Assembly: GCF_031082405.1 (NCBI RefSeq)
Contig: NZ_JAVHJU010000059.1
Coordinates: 1-64,000, forward strand
Length of the DNA: 64,000 nucleotides
Source: Amycolatopsis sp. A133
GTDB lineage: Bacteria > Actinomycetota > Actinomycetes > Mycobacteriales > Pseudonocardiaceae
Direction: 5' to 3'
Shown piece after piece: positions 35,458-43,926 of this stretch (the stretch's first letter is position 1; every line of letters starts with the position of its first letter). The position numbers and the translations under genes were made by a program. Below the pieces are notes generated by a model. The model ran no database searches, was not told where the DNA came from, and was given only the letters and a program-made list of their open reading frames with translations.

Positions 35458-37440
35458 ATGCGTCACCCCGTCAAGAAGGTGCTGGCGGCGCTGGCCGTCA
35501 GCACCGCCGCAGCGGCACTGACCGCCGTCCCGGCGCAGGCAGCCGGAATTCCCGGCTTCACGATCGTCGTGGCTCCGCACGGCAACGATCACAACCCCGG
35601 CACGGCCGGCCGTCCGGTCGCCACCCTGCAGCACGCCCAGAAGCTCGCCCGCACGCTGTCCGCGCTGGCGGACGTCCACGTCGAACTCGCGGGCGGCACG
35701 TACCGGCTGAGCGCCCCGCTGAAGTTCACCGGCGAGGACTCCGGCCGGGGCGGCCACACCATCACCTGGCAGGCCCGCCCCGGCCAGAAGCCGGTCCTAT
35801 CCGGGGGCCAGGCGGTGAAGGGCTGGCAGCTGCACGACCCAGCAGCGAACATCTATGTCGCCGACGTGCCGAAGGGAGCCGATTCGCGGCAGCTCTACAT
35901 CGACGGCGCGTCGGCTCCCCGGGCCGCGATCACCATCGCGCGCACCGATGTCCAGGTCACCACCACCGGACTGACGATCGTCAACCCGGCGTTGAACTAC
36001 CTGGCTTCGCTGCCCGCCCAGAACCGGATCGAGGTGGAGAGCCAGAACTCCTTCACCGACCGGTACGCGCCGGTGCAGAGCATCTCCGGTACCACCATCA
36101 CCATGCAGCAACCGGCCTGGAACAACAACAACTGGGGCTACGACACCCTCGCCCGGCCCTTCGCGGGCGGGACACTGCTGCTGGAGAACTCGTACGCCTT
36201 CCTGCAGAGCGGGCAGTGGTACCTCGACCCGGCCGCCGGGAAGCTGTACTACAAAGCCGCACCGGGACAGTCCCCGGCGGGCAAGGACGTGGAACTGCCG
36301 CGCCTGACGTCGTTGCTCCAAGTGAGCGGAACCTACGACCGCCCGGTCCGCAACCTCGCCTTCCACGGCCTGAGCTTCGAGCACACGACTTGGCTCGAGC
36401 CCGGGACGTCGATCGGCTACGCCGACCAGCAAAGCGGTGCGTTCCTCGCTTCGGCGTTCCCCCAGCCCGCCGACTTCCTGACCTCCTGCCAGATCGGCTG
36501 CCCGCAGTTCGAAGCGGCACGCAACAGCTGGCACCAGGTCCCCGCCGCCGTCCAGGTCTCGGCCGCGGACACCATTTCGTTCGAGGGCAACACGTTCGCC
36601 CACCTCGGCCAGGTCGCCCTTGGCATCGGCAACGACGCCAACGCCCACGCGAGCGGCATCGGTCTCGGCGCGTCCGGCATCACCGTGCGGCGCAACACCT
36701 TCACCGACGACGCCGGCTCCGGCATCGTGGTCGGCGGCGTGCAGCCCGACGCGCACCACCCGAGCAACCCCGCGATGACCACCAAGAACGTCACCATCAG
36801 CGACAACCTCGCCACGAACGTGGCGCGGGACTACAAGGACATGGCCGGGATCCTCAGCACCTACGTCACCCACGCCGTCATCGAGCACAACGAGGTGTCC
36901 GACCTCGCCTACGACGGCATCGACGTCGGCTGGGGCTGGGGCGCCAACGACCCGGGCGGCAGCCAGGACTACCGCAACCGCGGCCTGTACAACTACCAGC
37001 CCGTGTACACCACGCCGACCACGCTGAAGGACACCGTCGTCCGCTACAACCTGGTGCACGGCACAAAGAAGGTCTTCCACGACGGCGGCAGCATCTACAA
37101 CCTCTCCGCCAACCCCGGCGCGGTCATCGACCGGAACTACATCTACGACAACCACACCACCGTGGGCCTGTACCTGGACGAAGGATCGCGGTACGTGAGC
37201 CTGTCGAGCAACGTCATCCAGGACGCCGGGGTCTGGGCGTTCACCAACGCGAGCAGCACCAACAACACCAACGACAACACCTTCACCGGCAACTGGTACA
37301 ACAACGGCGCCACCCAGGTCGCGACCGGCGCCCCGCACAACAACATCCTCAACGGCAACGTCAAGATCACCGACGGAAACTGGCCACCGGCCGCGCAGGA
37401 CGTGATGCGCAACGCGGGCATCTCGCCAACGCAGCCGTAG
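35458..37440 (+). CDS. secreted right-handed parallel beta-helix protein (GH141-like)
   Basis: A 660-aa exported protein. ATG 35458 is preferred to ATG 35452 because AAGGAGG (35445-35451) abuts the latter. The signal peptide (KKVLAALAVSTAAAALTAV) ends at AQA. Start of the mature protein: VVAPHGNDHNPGTAGRPVAT, VHVELAGGTYRLSAPLKFTG. Later a run of Asn-rich beta-helix turns (DTISFEGNTFAHLGQVALGI, GITVRRNTFTDDAGSGIVVG, AVIEHNEVSDLAYDGIDVGW). This architecture matches the beta-helix enzymes grouped near GH141 (alpha-L-fucosidase/xylanase) but could be another glycosidase or lyase. Last gene of the operon, 46 bp after the SDR. Confidence 0.82.
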   Translation: MRHPVKKVLAALAVSTAAAALTAVPAQAAGIPGFTIVVAPHGNDHNPGTAGRPVATLQHAQKLARTLSALADVHVELAGGTYRLSAPLKFTGEDSGRGGHTITWQARPGQKPVLSGGQAVKGWQLHDPAANIYVADVPKGADSRQLYIDGASAPRAAITIARTDVQVTTTGLTIVNPALNYLASLPAQNRIEVESQNSFTDRYAPVQSISGTTITMQQPAWNNNNWGYDTLARPFAGGTLLLENSYAFLQSGQWYLDPAAGKLYYKAAPGQSPAGKDVELPRLTSLLQVSGTYDRPVRNLAFHGLSFEHTTWLEPGTSIGYADQQSGAFLASAFPQPADFLTSCQIGCPQFEAARNSWHQVPAAVQVSAADTISFEGNTFAHLGQVALGIGNDANAHASGIGLGASGITVRRNTFTDDAGSGIVVGGVQPDAHHPSNPAMTTKNVTISDNLATNVARDYKDMAGILSTYVTHAVIEHNEVSDLAYDGIDVGWGWGANDPGGSQDYRNRGLYNYQPVYTTPTTLKDTVVRYNLVHGTKKVFHDGGSIYNLSANPGAVIDRNYIYDNHTTVGLYLDEGSRYVSLSSNVIQDAGVWAFTNASSTNNTNDNTFTGNWYNNGATQVATGAPHNNILNGNVKITDGNWPPAAQDVMRNAGISPTQP

Positions 37441-38038
37441 GGCCTGTCCTCAAAGCTGGTGCGGTGATCTGCTTTGATCTTCGGTCGTGGTGCGCAGGCA
37501 TGAGTTGACCGACGAGCAGTGGCAGGTGATCGAGCCGTTGCTGCCGGTGTCGGGTGCGAAGGGGCGTCCGCGGTTGGATGACCGGCGGGTGATCAACGGA
37601 ATGTTGTTCAAGGCCAAGACCGGTGTCGCGTGGCGGGACCTGCCGCAACGGTATGGGCCGTGGAAGACGGTCTACAACCGGTTCTGGCGCTGGTCACGCA
37701 CCGGCACCCTCTCCGCCCTGGTGGCCCAAGTGCAGGTGCTGGCCGAGGTGATCGACGAACTCGACCGCGAGGTCTCGGTCGACTCCAGCATCGTGCCGGC
37801 GCACCAGCACGCCGCCGGCGCCCGCCGCACGGCCGCGTCTCACACAGGGGGAAACCGCGGCCTGCGGAGGACACAGCGAACCAGATGATCATGCCATCGG
37901 CCGGTCCCGAGGCGGACTTACCACCAAGATTCACCTCGCCTGTGACGGCCACGGACGGCCGCTATCGATCGTGCTGACCGGCGGCAACGTCAACGACTGC
38001 ACCCAGTTCACCACGGTCATGGCCGGTGTCGAATTCCG
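37441..38038 (+). mobile_element. IS5-family (IS427-like) element truncated on its right side
   Basis: Begins directly after the beta-helix stop with GGGCCTGTCCTCAAAGCTGG, like IS5-type left ends. It contains orfA (37487-37888) and the start of orfB in another frame (GGLTTKIHLACDGHGRPLSI, then LTGGNVNDCTQFTTVMAGV). Similarity stops at about 38030-38038, where RHS-repeat sequence begins. No right inverted repeat is present, so the element is an incomplete copy. Confidence 0.75.
37487..37888 (+). CDS. IS5-like transposase orfA
   Basis: A 133-aa product beginning MVRRHELTDEQWQVIEPLLP, with RRVINGMLFKAKTGVAWRDL and VYNRFWRWSRTGTLSALVAQ: the N-terminal DUF4096-type DNA-binding part of IS427-group IS5 transposases. 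These elements normally make the full transposase by frameshifting into orfB. Here orfB is truncated, so no active transposase can result. Confidence 0.8.
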   Translation: MVRRHELTDEQWQVIEPLLPVSGAKGRPRLDDRRVINGMLFKAKTGVAWRDLPQRYGPWKTVYNRFWRWSRTGTLSALVAQVQVLAEVIDELDREVSVDSSIVPAHQHAAGARRTAASHTGGNRGLRRTQRTR

Positions 38039-39231
38039 ACCGACAGCGCGGGCCGGACTTCGTCGCAGGAATGGGGCACCCGCGACCTGCCGCTGTCGAC
38101 CACCGACGCGGCCGGACGCAAGTCGACGACCGTGTACGACTACGCCGACCGGCCGGTGGATTCCTACGGCCCCGCTCCCGCGTCCTGCTTTTCCGGTCAG
38201 CTGCCGGCCGCGAGCTGTCCCGGCGGCATGGCGCACGGCCACAATTCCTACGACGAAGGCATCAACGGCCTGGTCGCCGCGTACTACGACAACATGACGC
38301 TCTCCGGCGTGCCGAAGGTCCAGCGCACCGGCATCGGCCCGGCGGACGGCACGATCAAGAGCTCGTGGGAGTACAGCAACGACGTCGTCCCGGGGATCAG
38401 TTCGGACTCCTTCTCGCTGCGGCTCACCGGTGACCTGGTCTTCCCCGCCGCGGGGGCTACAAGCTGCGGGCCAACGTCGACGACGGCATCCGCATGTGGA
38501 TCGACGATCAGCTCGTCATGGACTACTGGCAGGTGAGCAATCCGACGGTGCGGGAAGCCACCGTCCACAGTGACGCTGCGGGACAGGGCAAGAGGATCCG
38601 CATCGACTACTACGACAACGGCGGGTACGCCAAGCTCGACCTGACCTGGGTCGCCCCCGGCAAAGCCGAGGAATTCGTTCCCGGAACGGCGTTGAAGCCC
38701 CGGTACGGCTTGAAGACCTCGACGACGGCGTCGGAGTCCGGCGGGGGAGCCCGGCGGTCAACCAGGGCAGCATGGCGAAGCTCACCACGTCCCCGGCGCC
38801 CGCGTCCGGCCCGGCCCGGGTCGACGAGCTGGTGATCGACGCCTCCGGGCACGTGGTCGCCGAGGCCACGGGCGGAGAATGGACCTGCACCACCTTCGAT
38901 CCGCGGGACCGGCCGCTGGAGGAGAAGGTGCCGGCGAGCAAGGACGCCCCGGCGCGCACGGTGACGCACAACTACGCCGTGGGCGGCGACCCGCTGACGA
39001 GCTCGATCTCCGACGACAAGGGCACGGTCACCACCACCGTCGACCTCGCCGGGCGGATCAGCTCCTACACCGACGTCAACGGCGTGCGCACGACGACCGG
39101 TTACGACCAGGCCGGCCGGGCCACCACCTCGACGGTCACCCCGCCCGATCCGGCGGACCCGCCGCGGACAGTTTCGTTCACCTACGACGACCCGGCCGGG
39201 TTCGCTCGGAGAAACTGGGCGACACGACGCG
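38039..39231 (+). pseudogene. RHS/YD-repeat protein with PA14-like domain, degraded fragment
   Basis: Starts abruptly as TDSAGRTSSQEWGTRDLPLS, TTDAAGRKSTTVYDYADRP, then a PA14-like segment (LVAAYYDNMTLSGVPKV, SDSFSLRLTGDLVFPAAG, then YKLRANVDDGIRMWIDDQLV after a frameshift). YD repeats follow (TTTVDLAGRISSYTDVNGVR, TTGYDQAGRATTSTVTPPDP). Frameshifts lie near 38453 (lost G in a G-run), 38740 and 39199. Both ends are missing: left joined to the IS5 fragment, right to an SDR fragment. RHS proteins are large secreted, often toxin-delivering proteins; this is debris. Confidence 0.8.
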
Positions 39232-39389
39232 GCGGTGTGCACGGTGCCCGGCAGGCGCGGGTGCGGCTGGTCGGTCTTGGCGAGGAGGACGACGTTGGCG
39301 TCATCGCGGGCCGCCCGGACGGCGATCGCGAGCCCGATTCCGCGGCTCCCGCCCGACATGAGCAGGGTGCGTCCCTTCAACGTGGTCAT
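39231..39389 (-). pseudogene. SDR N-terminal fragment
   Basis: From ATG 39389: MTTLKGRTLLMSGGSRGIGL, AIAVRAARDDANVVLLAKTD, QPHPRLPGTVHTAA, the first 50 or so residues of an HSDL2-like short-chain dehydrogenase. It then runs into the antisense of the RHS fragment at about 39231. Its promoter is intact and shares the operator cluster with the divergent TetR gene at 39531, so it was probably the original target of that regulator. Confidence 0.7.
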
Positions 39390-39433
39390 GGTCGGCCTTC
39401 CTGGTGGAGAGTGCGGCGAGTGCCGCCGCCATG

Positions 39434-39450
39434 GTGTAACAAAGTTACAC
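39434..39450. promoter_or_regulatory. TetR-type operator, perfect 17-bp dyad
   Basis: GTGTAAC-AAA-GTTACAC, with perfect 7-bp arms, in the divergent promoter between the SDR fragment and the tetR gene. Core GTAAC-N3-GTTAC. Confidence 0.75.
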
Positions 39451-39455
39451 TGGAC

Positions 39456-39470
39456 CGTAACGAGGTTACG
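39456..39470. promoter_or_regulatory. TetR-type operator, second perfect dyad
   Basis: CGTAAC-GAG-GTTACG, with perfect 6-bp arms, five bases after the first dyad. The two centres are 21 bp apart, so two dimers could bind the same helix face. Confidence 0.75.
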
Positions 39471-39530
39471 ATAATGTGGCAAGTGCTCTTGAGTGGCGGT
39501 GTCGGCCGCGGGATGGGATCGGGTGAAACG

Positions 39531-40217
39531 ATGGGGACCATGTCAGGGGATGTGACTGCCGGCGGGGTGCCGGAGCGGCTGGTGCAGGCCACGATCGGAC
39601 TGCTGGCCGAGCAGGGGCCGGCCGCGATCAAGGCGCGGACGGTGGCGTCCGCGATCGGGCTGACGACGTCGACCGTCTATCACCACTTCGGCGGGATCGC
39701 CGAGTTGGTAGCCGCGGTCGCCGACCACGGTTTCCGGGAGCTGGACAGCGCGTTCGCCGAGTTGCCGGTGACCGACGACCCGGTGGCGGACCTGTTCGCG
39801 ATGGCGTTGACCTGCCGGCGCGTCGCGCGGGAGAACCCGCACCTCTACGACCTGATGTTCGGCCTGTCGACGCGGTCGACCTACCGGCCGCTCGCCGAGC
39901 CGGAGACGCGGCGGAGCGGGCGTTCGCGTGCCTTCCGTGGCGCCCACCTGCATGTCACCCGCGCCTGTGAACGGCTGGTGGCCGCCGGCCGGGCTCGAGC
40001 CCAGGATCCCGAGGTCATCGCCGCGCAGCTGTGGAGTTTCGTCCACGGCTACGTCGCCCTCGAGCTGGCCGAGCACTTCGCCGAGTTCACCGATCCGGTC
40101 ACCCAGGTGCTGCTGCCGCTGGGGGTCAACTTCGCGGTCGCGCTCGGCGACGCGCGCGAGCGAGCCGAAGCCTCGCACCAGGCTGTGCTGCAGCGCGCGG
40201 CGACGAGCGTTCGCTGA
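39531..40217 (+). CDS. TetR-family transcriptional regulator
   Basis: A 228-aa repressor. Start taken at ATG 39531; ATG 39513, 39540 and 39474 are in-frame alternatives and the ribosome site is weak. The helix-turn-helix is QATIGLLAEQGPAAIKARTV, ASAIGLTTSTVYHHFGGIAE. The C-terminal domain (DLFAMALTCRRVARENPHLY, QLWSFVHGYVALELAEHFAE) is the WHG-type ligand domain. It likely binds the two GTAAC-N3-GTTAC dyads upstream and the similar sites at 41901, 42924 and 43850-43882. Convergent with an OYE gene 18 bp away. Confidence 0.9.
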   Translation: MGTMSGDVTAGGVPERLVQATIGLLAEQGPAAIKARTVASAIGLTTSTVYHHFGGIAELVAAVADHGFRELDSAFAELPVTDDPVADLFAMALTCRRVARENPHLYDLMFGLSTRSTYRPLAEPETRRSGRSRAFRGAHLHVTRACERLVAAGRARAQDPEVIAAQLWSFVHGYVALELAEHFAEFTDPVTQVLLPLGVNFAVALGDARERAEASHQAVLQRAATSVR

Positions 40218-40235
40218 AGCCCGGGTGCGCAGAAC

Positions 40236-41475
40236 TCACGACGAGCCGCCGCGCTTCGGCCGTAACGACATCCGTCCGTTGCGGCGGATCATCGCAATCG
40301 CGGTGGCGAGGCGGCCGCGAGCCAGGTCGGGTTCGAGCCCTGAGCCCAGCCGGTGCAGCTGGTCGGTGTGCCAGCTGAGTTCCAGGATCCCGTCCAGGGT
40401 CTTGAGGTCGGTGACCTTGGCCAGGACCCGGCGGAGCCCGGCTCGTACCTGGTGGGAGACAACCGTTTCGGCACGTCCGGAGAGGATCGCATCGGCCGCG
40501 TCGGGCGTCGTCGCGGAGGGCCGGCCGATACCGACGACGTCGCACTCGCCGTCCGCGATCGCCGTGGCCATCCCCGCCCGGGACCGGAACCCGCCGGTGA
40601 CGGCCAGCGGAACGTCTCCCACGAGGCTGTGGACCGTCCGTGCGTACTCCAGGAAGTAGGCTTCGCGCGCCCGGGTGCTGGCCGCCGCGGTGCCCATCAT
40701 GGCCGGCTGTTCGTAGCTCCCGCCACTGATCTCGATCAGGTCGATTTCTTCCTTCGCCAGCGCCGCCACGACGTCACGGGACTCGCCTTCGGTGAAACCG
40801 CCGCGTTGGAAATCGGCCGAATTCAGCTTGATGCTCACCGAGAAGCCGGGCGTCACCCGCGTTCGGATGCGTCGCACGACCTCGAGCACGAACCGCCTCC
40901 GGCGTTCCGGGTCACCGCTCCAGGCGTCGGTGCGCTGGTTCGACAGCGGCGACAGGAACTGGGCGACCAGGTAGCCGTGCGCACCGTGCACCTGGACACC
41001 GTCGAAGCCCGCGGTCTCGCAGACCGCCGCCGCGGTGGCGAACCGTTCGATGATGTCTTCGATTTCGCTGTGCGTCAGCTCGCGGGGTGTGCTCGCGCCG
41101 GGAACGCTGAGCGGGATCGGGCTCGGGGCAACGGGGGTCGAGCGGGTTCGCCTGCCGTCCAGGGTGGTTGAGCTGTGCCCAGATCGGCACACCGGCGTCT
41201 TGGGTGGCCTTGGCCCAGCGGCTCAGGGCCGAAAGGTGGCGCTCATCCTCGATCACGATGTTGCCGGGCTCGCCCAGTTGTGTCCTATCGCTCATGACGT
41301 TGCCGGTGATGACCAAGCCGTAGCCACCGCGGCTCCAGGTCCGGTAGAGCTGCTCGAGCCGTCCGTCCGGGGCGTTCTGCTTGTCGCCGAGCCCTTCGCT
41401 CAGTGCGGGCTTCATGATCCGGTTGGGCAGCACCCGGCCGGATGGCAGCGTCAAGGGGTCGTGCAGTGCGGTCAC
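40236..41475 (-). pseudogene. NADH:flavin oxidoreductase (Old Yellow Enzyme family), frameshifted
   Basis: The N-terminal frame (start 41475, MTALHDPLTLPSGRVLPNRI, WAQLNHPGRQANPL) and C-terminal frame (SPIPLSVPGASTPRELTHSE, GFDGVQVHGAHGYLVAQFLS, GGFRSRAGMATAIADGECDV) together make a full FMN-dependent enone reductase of about 412 aa. They are out of phase at about 41140, where an extra G separates NPL from TPVAPSP. The HGAHGYL and FLSPLSNQRTDAW FMN/substrate motifs are intact, so a recent mutation or an assembly error are both possible. Transcribed towards tetR. Confidence 0.8.
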
Positions 41476-41523
41476 GGAGTTCGACCTTTCCGGTCTCGGG
41501 ATTCCAGGGGGCGTCGCTGCCCG

Positions 41524-41907
41524 CTATTCGGTCGACAGCAGTTCGCCGAGTGCTCCGCGGTGACGCTCCAGCCAAGCTGCTTCCTCGCCTGGCGCCGGCA
41601 TGATCAGGCCGGCTTCCATGATGGACGTCGGGTTGAGCTCGTCGAGTCCGACCAGCAGACTGCGCCGATCTGTCCGGTGATCGCGGTCCACGCCTCCGAC
41701 AGCCGGGTCAGCAGCTCGGCGCGCGACGCCCGGTCCCGGCCGGCCCGGATCTTTCCCCCGATCACGGAGACCGTGTTGGGTTTGCCGGCGGTGAAGAAGG
41801 ACATCGGCTCGTATTCGGTGAACACGACGTTGACGAACCCGCGAGGTGTGCTCGTGACCGAGGTGTGGATGCCGGTGATCGCTTCGGCCAGCTCGGCGCG
41901 GTGACTT
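41524..41907 (-). pseudogene. tautomerase-family (4-OT/MIF-like) gene remnant
   Basis: The frame reads RAELAEAITGIHTSVTSTPR, GFVNVVFTEYEPMSFFTAGK, PNTVSVIGGKIRAGRDRASR, LTRLSEAWTAITGQ, then shifts (1-nt deletion near 41658) into RSLLVGLDELNPTSIMEAGL, IMPAPGEEAAWLERHRGALG to TAG at 41526-41524. This resembles the tautomerase/cis-CaaD-like superfamily. The N-terminus with the catalytic Pro1 is missing: coding similarity begins right at the GTGACTTCGTTAC site. Broken at both the start and the middle. Confidence 0.65.
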
Positions 41908-41913
41908 CGTTAC
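41901..41913. promoter_or_regulatory. GTAAC-N3-GTTAC-like site
   Basis: GTGAC-TTC-GTTAC, one mismatch to the dyads upstream of tetR. It lies at the broken 5' end of the tautomerase remnant, 25-37 bp from the hydrolase stop. Confidence 0.5.
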
Positions 41914-41937
41914 AAACCGTCGGCAAGCCGTCGGGGT

Positions 41938-42792
41938 TCACCGCCCGAGGAATTCGAGGGCCTGGGGGACGAACTCGTGGTGGTGTTGGAAGATGCCGCC
42001 GTGCCCGGCGTCGGGGTAGATCTTCAGCTCGGCGTTCGGCAGGCGCCGGGCCAGGTCGGCCGAGTTCTTCGTCGGCACCATCCTGTCGTTGTCGCCGTTG
42101 GCGACGAGCACGGGCACCTTGACGACCGAGAGGTCGGACGGCTTCTCCAGCCCCCAACGGTGGATGGCCGAGAGTTGCGAGAAGTAAGACTTGAGGGCAA
42201 TCGCCTTGTCCCGGTTGTTCGTGCGCTCCTGCAAGCGGGCCAGGAACTCCTTGCCCGCCCGGCGCCCGTTCGCGGTCCTGGTGAAGAACAGGAACTGCTT
42301 CGGGTCCTGGAACGTGAGCAGTCCGCGGACTGTGTCCAGATGCGACAGCTTGGTCACGTTCTTGATGCCCTCGCCGCCGGCGGGGCCCGTCCCCGCGATG
42401 ATCAGCTTGCGGATCAGCTGCGGCTCTTCCTGGGCGATCACCTGGGCGATCATGCCGCCCATCGAGAAGCCGAGGATGTCGACCTTCGTCAGCCCCAGCG
42501 CCTGGATGAAGGTGACCGCGTCGGCCGCCATCGCCTGGATGGTCTTCGGCGTCGTGCCGGTGGACGCGCCGACTCCCTGGTTGTCGAAAGTGATCACCCG
42601 GTGGTGTGCGGCGATGCCGTCGACGACGCGGGGGTCCCAGTTGTCCAGCACCGCCGCCAGGTGGTTGAGGAAGATCACCGGCGTGCCGGTGTCCGGGCCG
42701 AGCTGCCGGTAGGCGTAGGTGACTCCGTGGACGTCGATGGTCTTGGTGGGCGCGTCCTGGTAGCGCGTGATCACGGTCATCGTAGTTCCCAT
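41938..42792 (-). CDS. alpha/beta hydrolase (paralogue B of three)
   Basis: A 284-aa hydrolase; ATG 42792 or 42780 (MTVITRYQDAPTKTIDVHGV) may be the start. Oxyanion region FLNHLAAVLDNWDPRVVDG, nucleophile GFSMGG, acid VANGDNDRMVPT, His DAGHGGIFQHHHEF. Closely related to the genes at 8129 and 50785. Its promoter carries ATTATGACC-type dyads also seen before the 50785 paralogue. Divergent from the SDR at 42947. Substrate unknown. Confidence 0.87.
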   Translation of the reverse strand: MGTTMTVITRYQDAPTKTIDVHGVTYAYRQLGPDTGTPVIFLNHLAAVLDNWDPRVVDGIAAHHRVITFDNQGVGASTGTTPKTIQAMAADAVTFIQALGLTKVDILGFSMGGMIAQVIAQEEPQLIRKLIIAGTGPAGGEGIKNVTKLSHLDTVRGLLTFQDPKQFLFFTRTANGRRAGKEFLARLQERTNNRDKAIALKSYFSQLSAIHRWGLEKPSDLSVVKVPVLVANGDNDRMVPTKNSADLARRLPNAELKIYPDAGHGGIFQHHHEFVPQALEFLGR

Positions 42793-42801
42793 CTATTTGG
42801 A

Positions 42802-42821
42802 TTATGACCGTACTACCATAA
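42802..42821. promoter_or_regulatory. ATTATGACC-type dyad next to hydrolase B
   Basis: TTATGACCGTACTACCATAA: outer arms TTATG/CATAA and inner GTAC are symmetric. It lies 10 bp before the hydrolase ATG, overlapping its promoter or leader. Its core ATTATGACC matches the palindrome at 50732-50771. Confidence 0.6.
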
Positions 42822-42862
42822 GTCGCTCTGAGGCCGGGGCGCAAGGGGTTTCAGTGGCTTTG

Positions 42863-42878
42863 AATTATGACCGTAATT
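42863..42878. promoter_or_regulatory. second ATTATGACC-type dyad
   Basis: AATTATGACCGTAATT: arms AATTA/TAATT around a TGACCG centre, between hydrolase B and the divergent SDR. Same core as 42802-42821, on the same strand. Confidence 0.55.
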
Positions 42879-42923
42879 ACATCGTTGACCGCCATGGGTC
42901 GAGCGAAGTGTTGCCACCAGGTT

Positions 42924-42936
42924 GTAACGAAGTTAT
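42924..42936. promoter_or_regulatory. GTAAC-N3-GTTAC-like site before the SDR
   Basis: GTAAC-GAA-GTTAT, one mismatch to the tetR operator consensus, 10 bp upstream of the SDR start. Binding here would occlude translation or transcription start. Confidence 0.55.
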
Positions 42937-42946
42937 GTTGTCCGTC

Positions 42947-43921
42947 ATGAAACGAGACTTAGCAGGTAGAAGGCTGGTCGTGACGGGCGCGGCCCGCGGG
43001 ATCGGGGAGCAGGTGGCCCGCATCGCCGCCGCTCGTGGCGCGCGCCTCGCCCTGGTCGGGCTCGAGCCCGACCGGCTGAGGAGCCTCGCGGGCGAACTCG
43101 GGCCGGGCACGGTCTGGCGGGAGGCTGATGTGCGCGACGGCGCCGCCCTGCAGGCGGCGATCGACCGCTGCGCGCAAGTCATGGCCGGCGTCGATCTCGT
43201 CGTCGCGAACGCCGGTGTCGCGGCCTACGGGACGGTCCGGCAGATCGACGAGGCTTCGTTCGAGCGAGTCGTGGACATCAATTTGAACGGCGTCTTCCGC
43301 ACGTTGAAGTACGCGACTCCGCACCTCGAGCGCAGCCGGGGGCACGTGACCGTCGTGGCCTCGGCGCTGTCCTTCATGCCCCTGGCGGGGATGGCGGCCT
43401 ACGGTGCCAGCAAGTCCGCGGCCGAACTGCTCGCGCTCGCCTATCGGCAGGAGGTGGCCCACCTCGGCGTCACGGTCGGCCTCGTGCACCCCTCGTGGAT
43501 CGACACGGACATCGTGCGCGGCGCCGACGCCGACCTTCCGTCGTTCGGGCGGCTCCGCAGCCGGTTGCCCTACCCTGGCAACGTAACCACGAGCGTCGAC
43601 AAGGCGGCGACGGCCATCGTCGACGGGCTCGTGCGCCGGCGCAGCCGCGTCTACGTGCCACGCGCGGTCGCCGTGGCCAACTGGCTCAAGGGCGCCCTCA
43701 ACTCGCCGCTGGCGTGGCCTTGGATGCGGCGCTTCGCGAGCCGGGCGGTTCCCGCGCTCGAGCGCGAGGTCGAGGCGCTCGGCCGGAACGACCAGCTCGT
43801 GCCAGGCCGGGGACTCTCTGAAAAAGCCGCGCTTGCCGCACACATTATAACTTCGTTACACTTGATTGTAACCTCGTTACACTCACGGTGGCGCAACGCC
43901 GCCCACCACCTGCGGAAGTGA
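42947..43921 (+). CDS. SDR-family oxidoreductase with unusual C-terminal extension
   Basis: A 324-aa short-chain dehydrogenase. ATG 42947 (MKRDLAGRRLVVTGAARGIG) is preferred to ATG 42935, which lies inside the operator-like site. Motifs: TGAARGIG, NAGVA, Ser in VVASALSF, YGASK. About residues 230-290 form a hydrophobic/basic tail usual in DltE-like SDRs. The last 27 or so residues (HIITSLHLIVTSLHSRWRNA) are encoded by the GTAAC-type operator repeats of the next operon, so the natural stop may have been lost. Five bases separate it from the hydratase. Confidence 0.85.
   Translation: MKRDLAGRRLVVTGAARGIGEQVARIAAARGARLALVGLEPDRLRSLAGELGPGTVWREADVRDGAALQAAIDRCAQVMAGVDLVVANAGVAAYGTVRQIDEASFERVVDINLNGVFRTLKYATPHLERSRGHVTVVASALSFMPLAGMAAYGASKSAAELLALAYRQEVAHLGVTVGLVHPSWIDTDIVRGADADLPSFGRLRSRLPYPGNVTTSVDKAATAIVDGLVRRRSRVYVPRAVAVANWLKGALNSPLAWPWMRRFASRAVPALEREVEALGRNDQLVPGRGLSEKAALAAHIITSLHLIVTSLHSRWRNAAHHLRK
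43849..43883. promoter_or_regulatory. two tandem GTAAC-N3-GTTAC operators before the CoA operon
   Basis: ATAAC-TTC-GTTAC (43849-43861, one mismatch) and TGTAAC-CTC-GTTACA (43869-43883, perfect). The centres are 21 bp apart, the same spacing as the pair at 39434-39470. They lie 45-80 bp before the enoyl-CoA hydratase start and inside the 3' end of the SDR frame. Confidence 0.7.
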
Positions 43922-43926
43922 AAGCA

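Noticed and set aside
37487..38038. Functional IS5-type element with programmed frameshift
   Set aside because: The orfB part ends after about 30 codons at the RHS junction and no right end exists.
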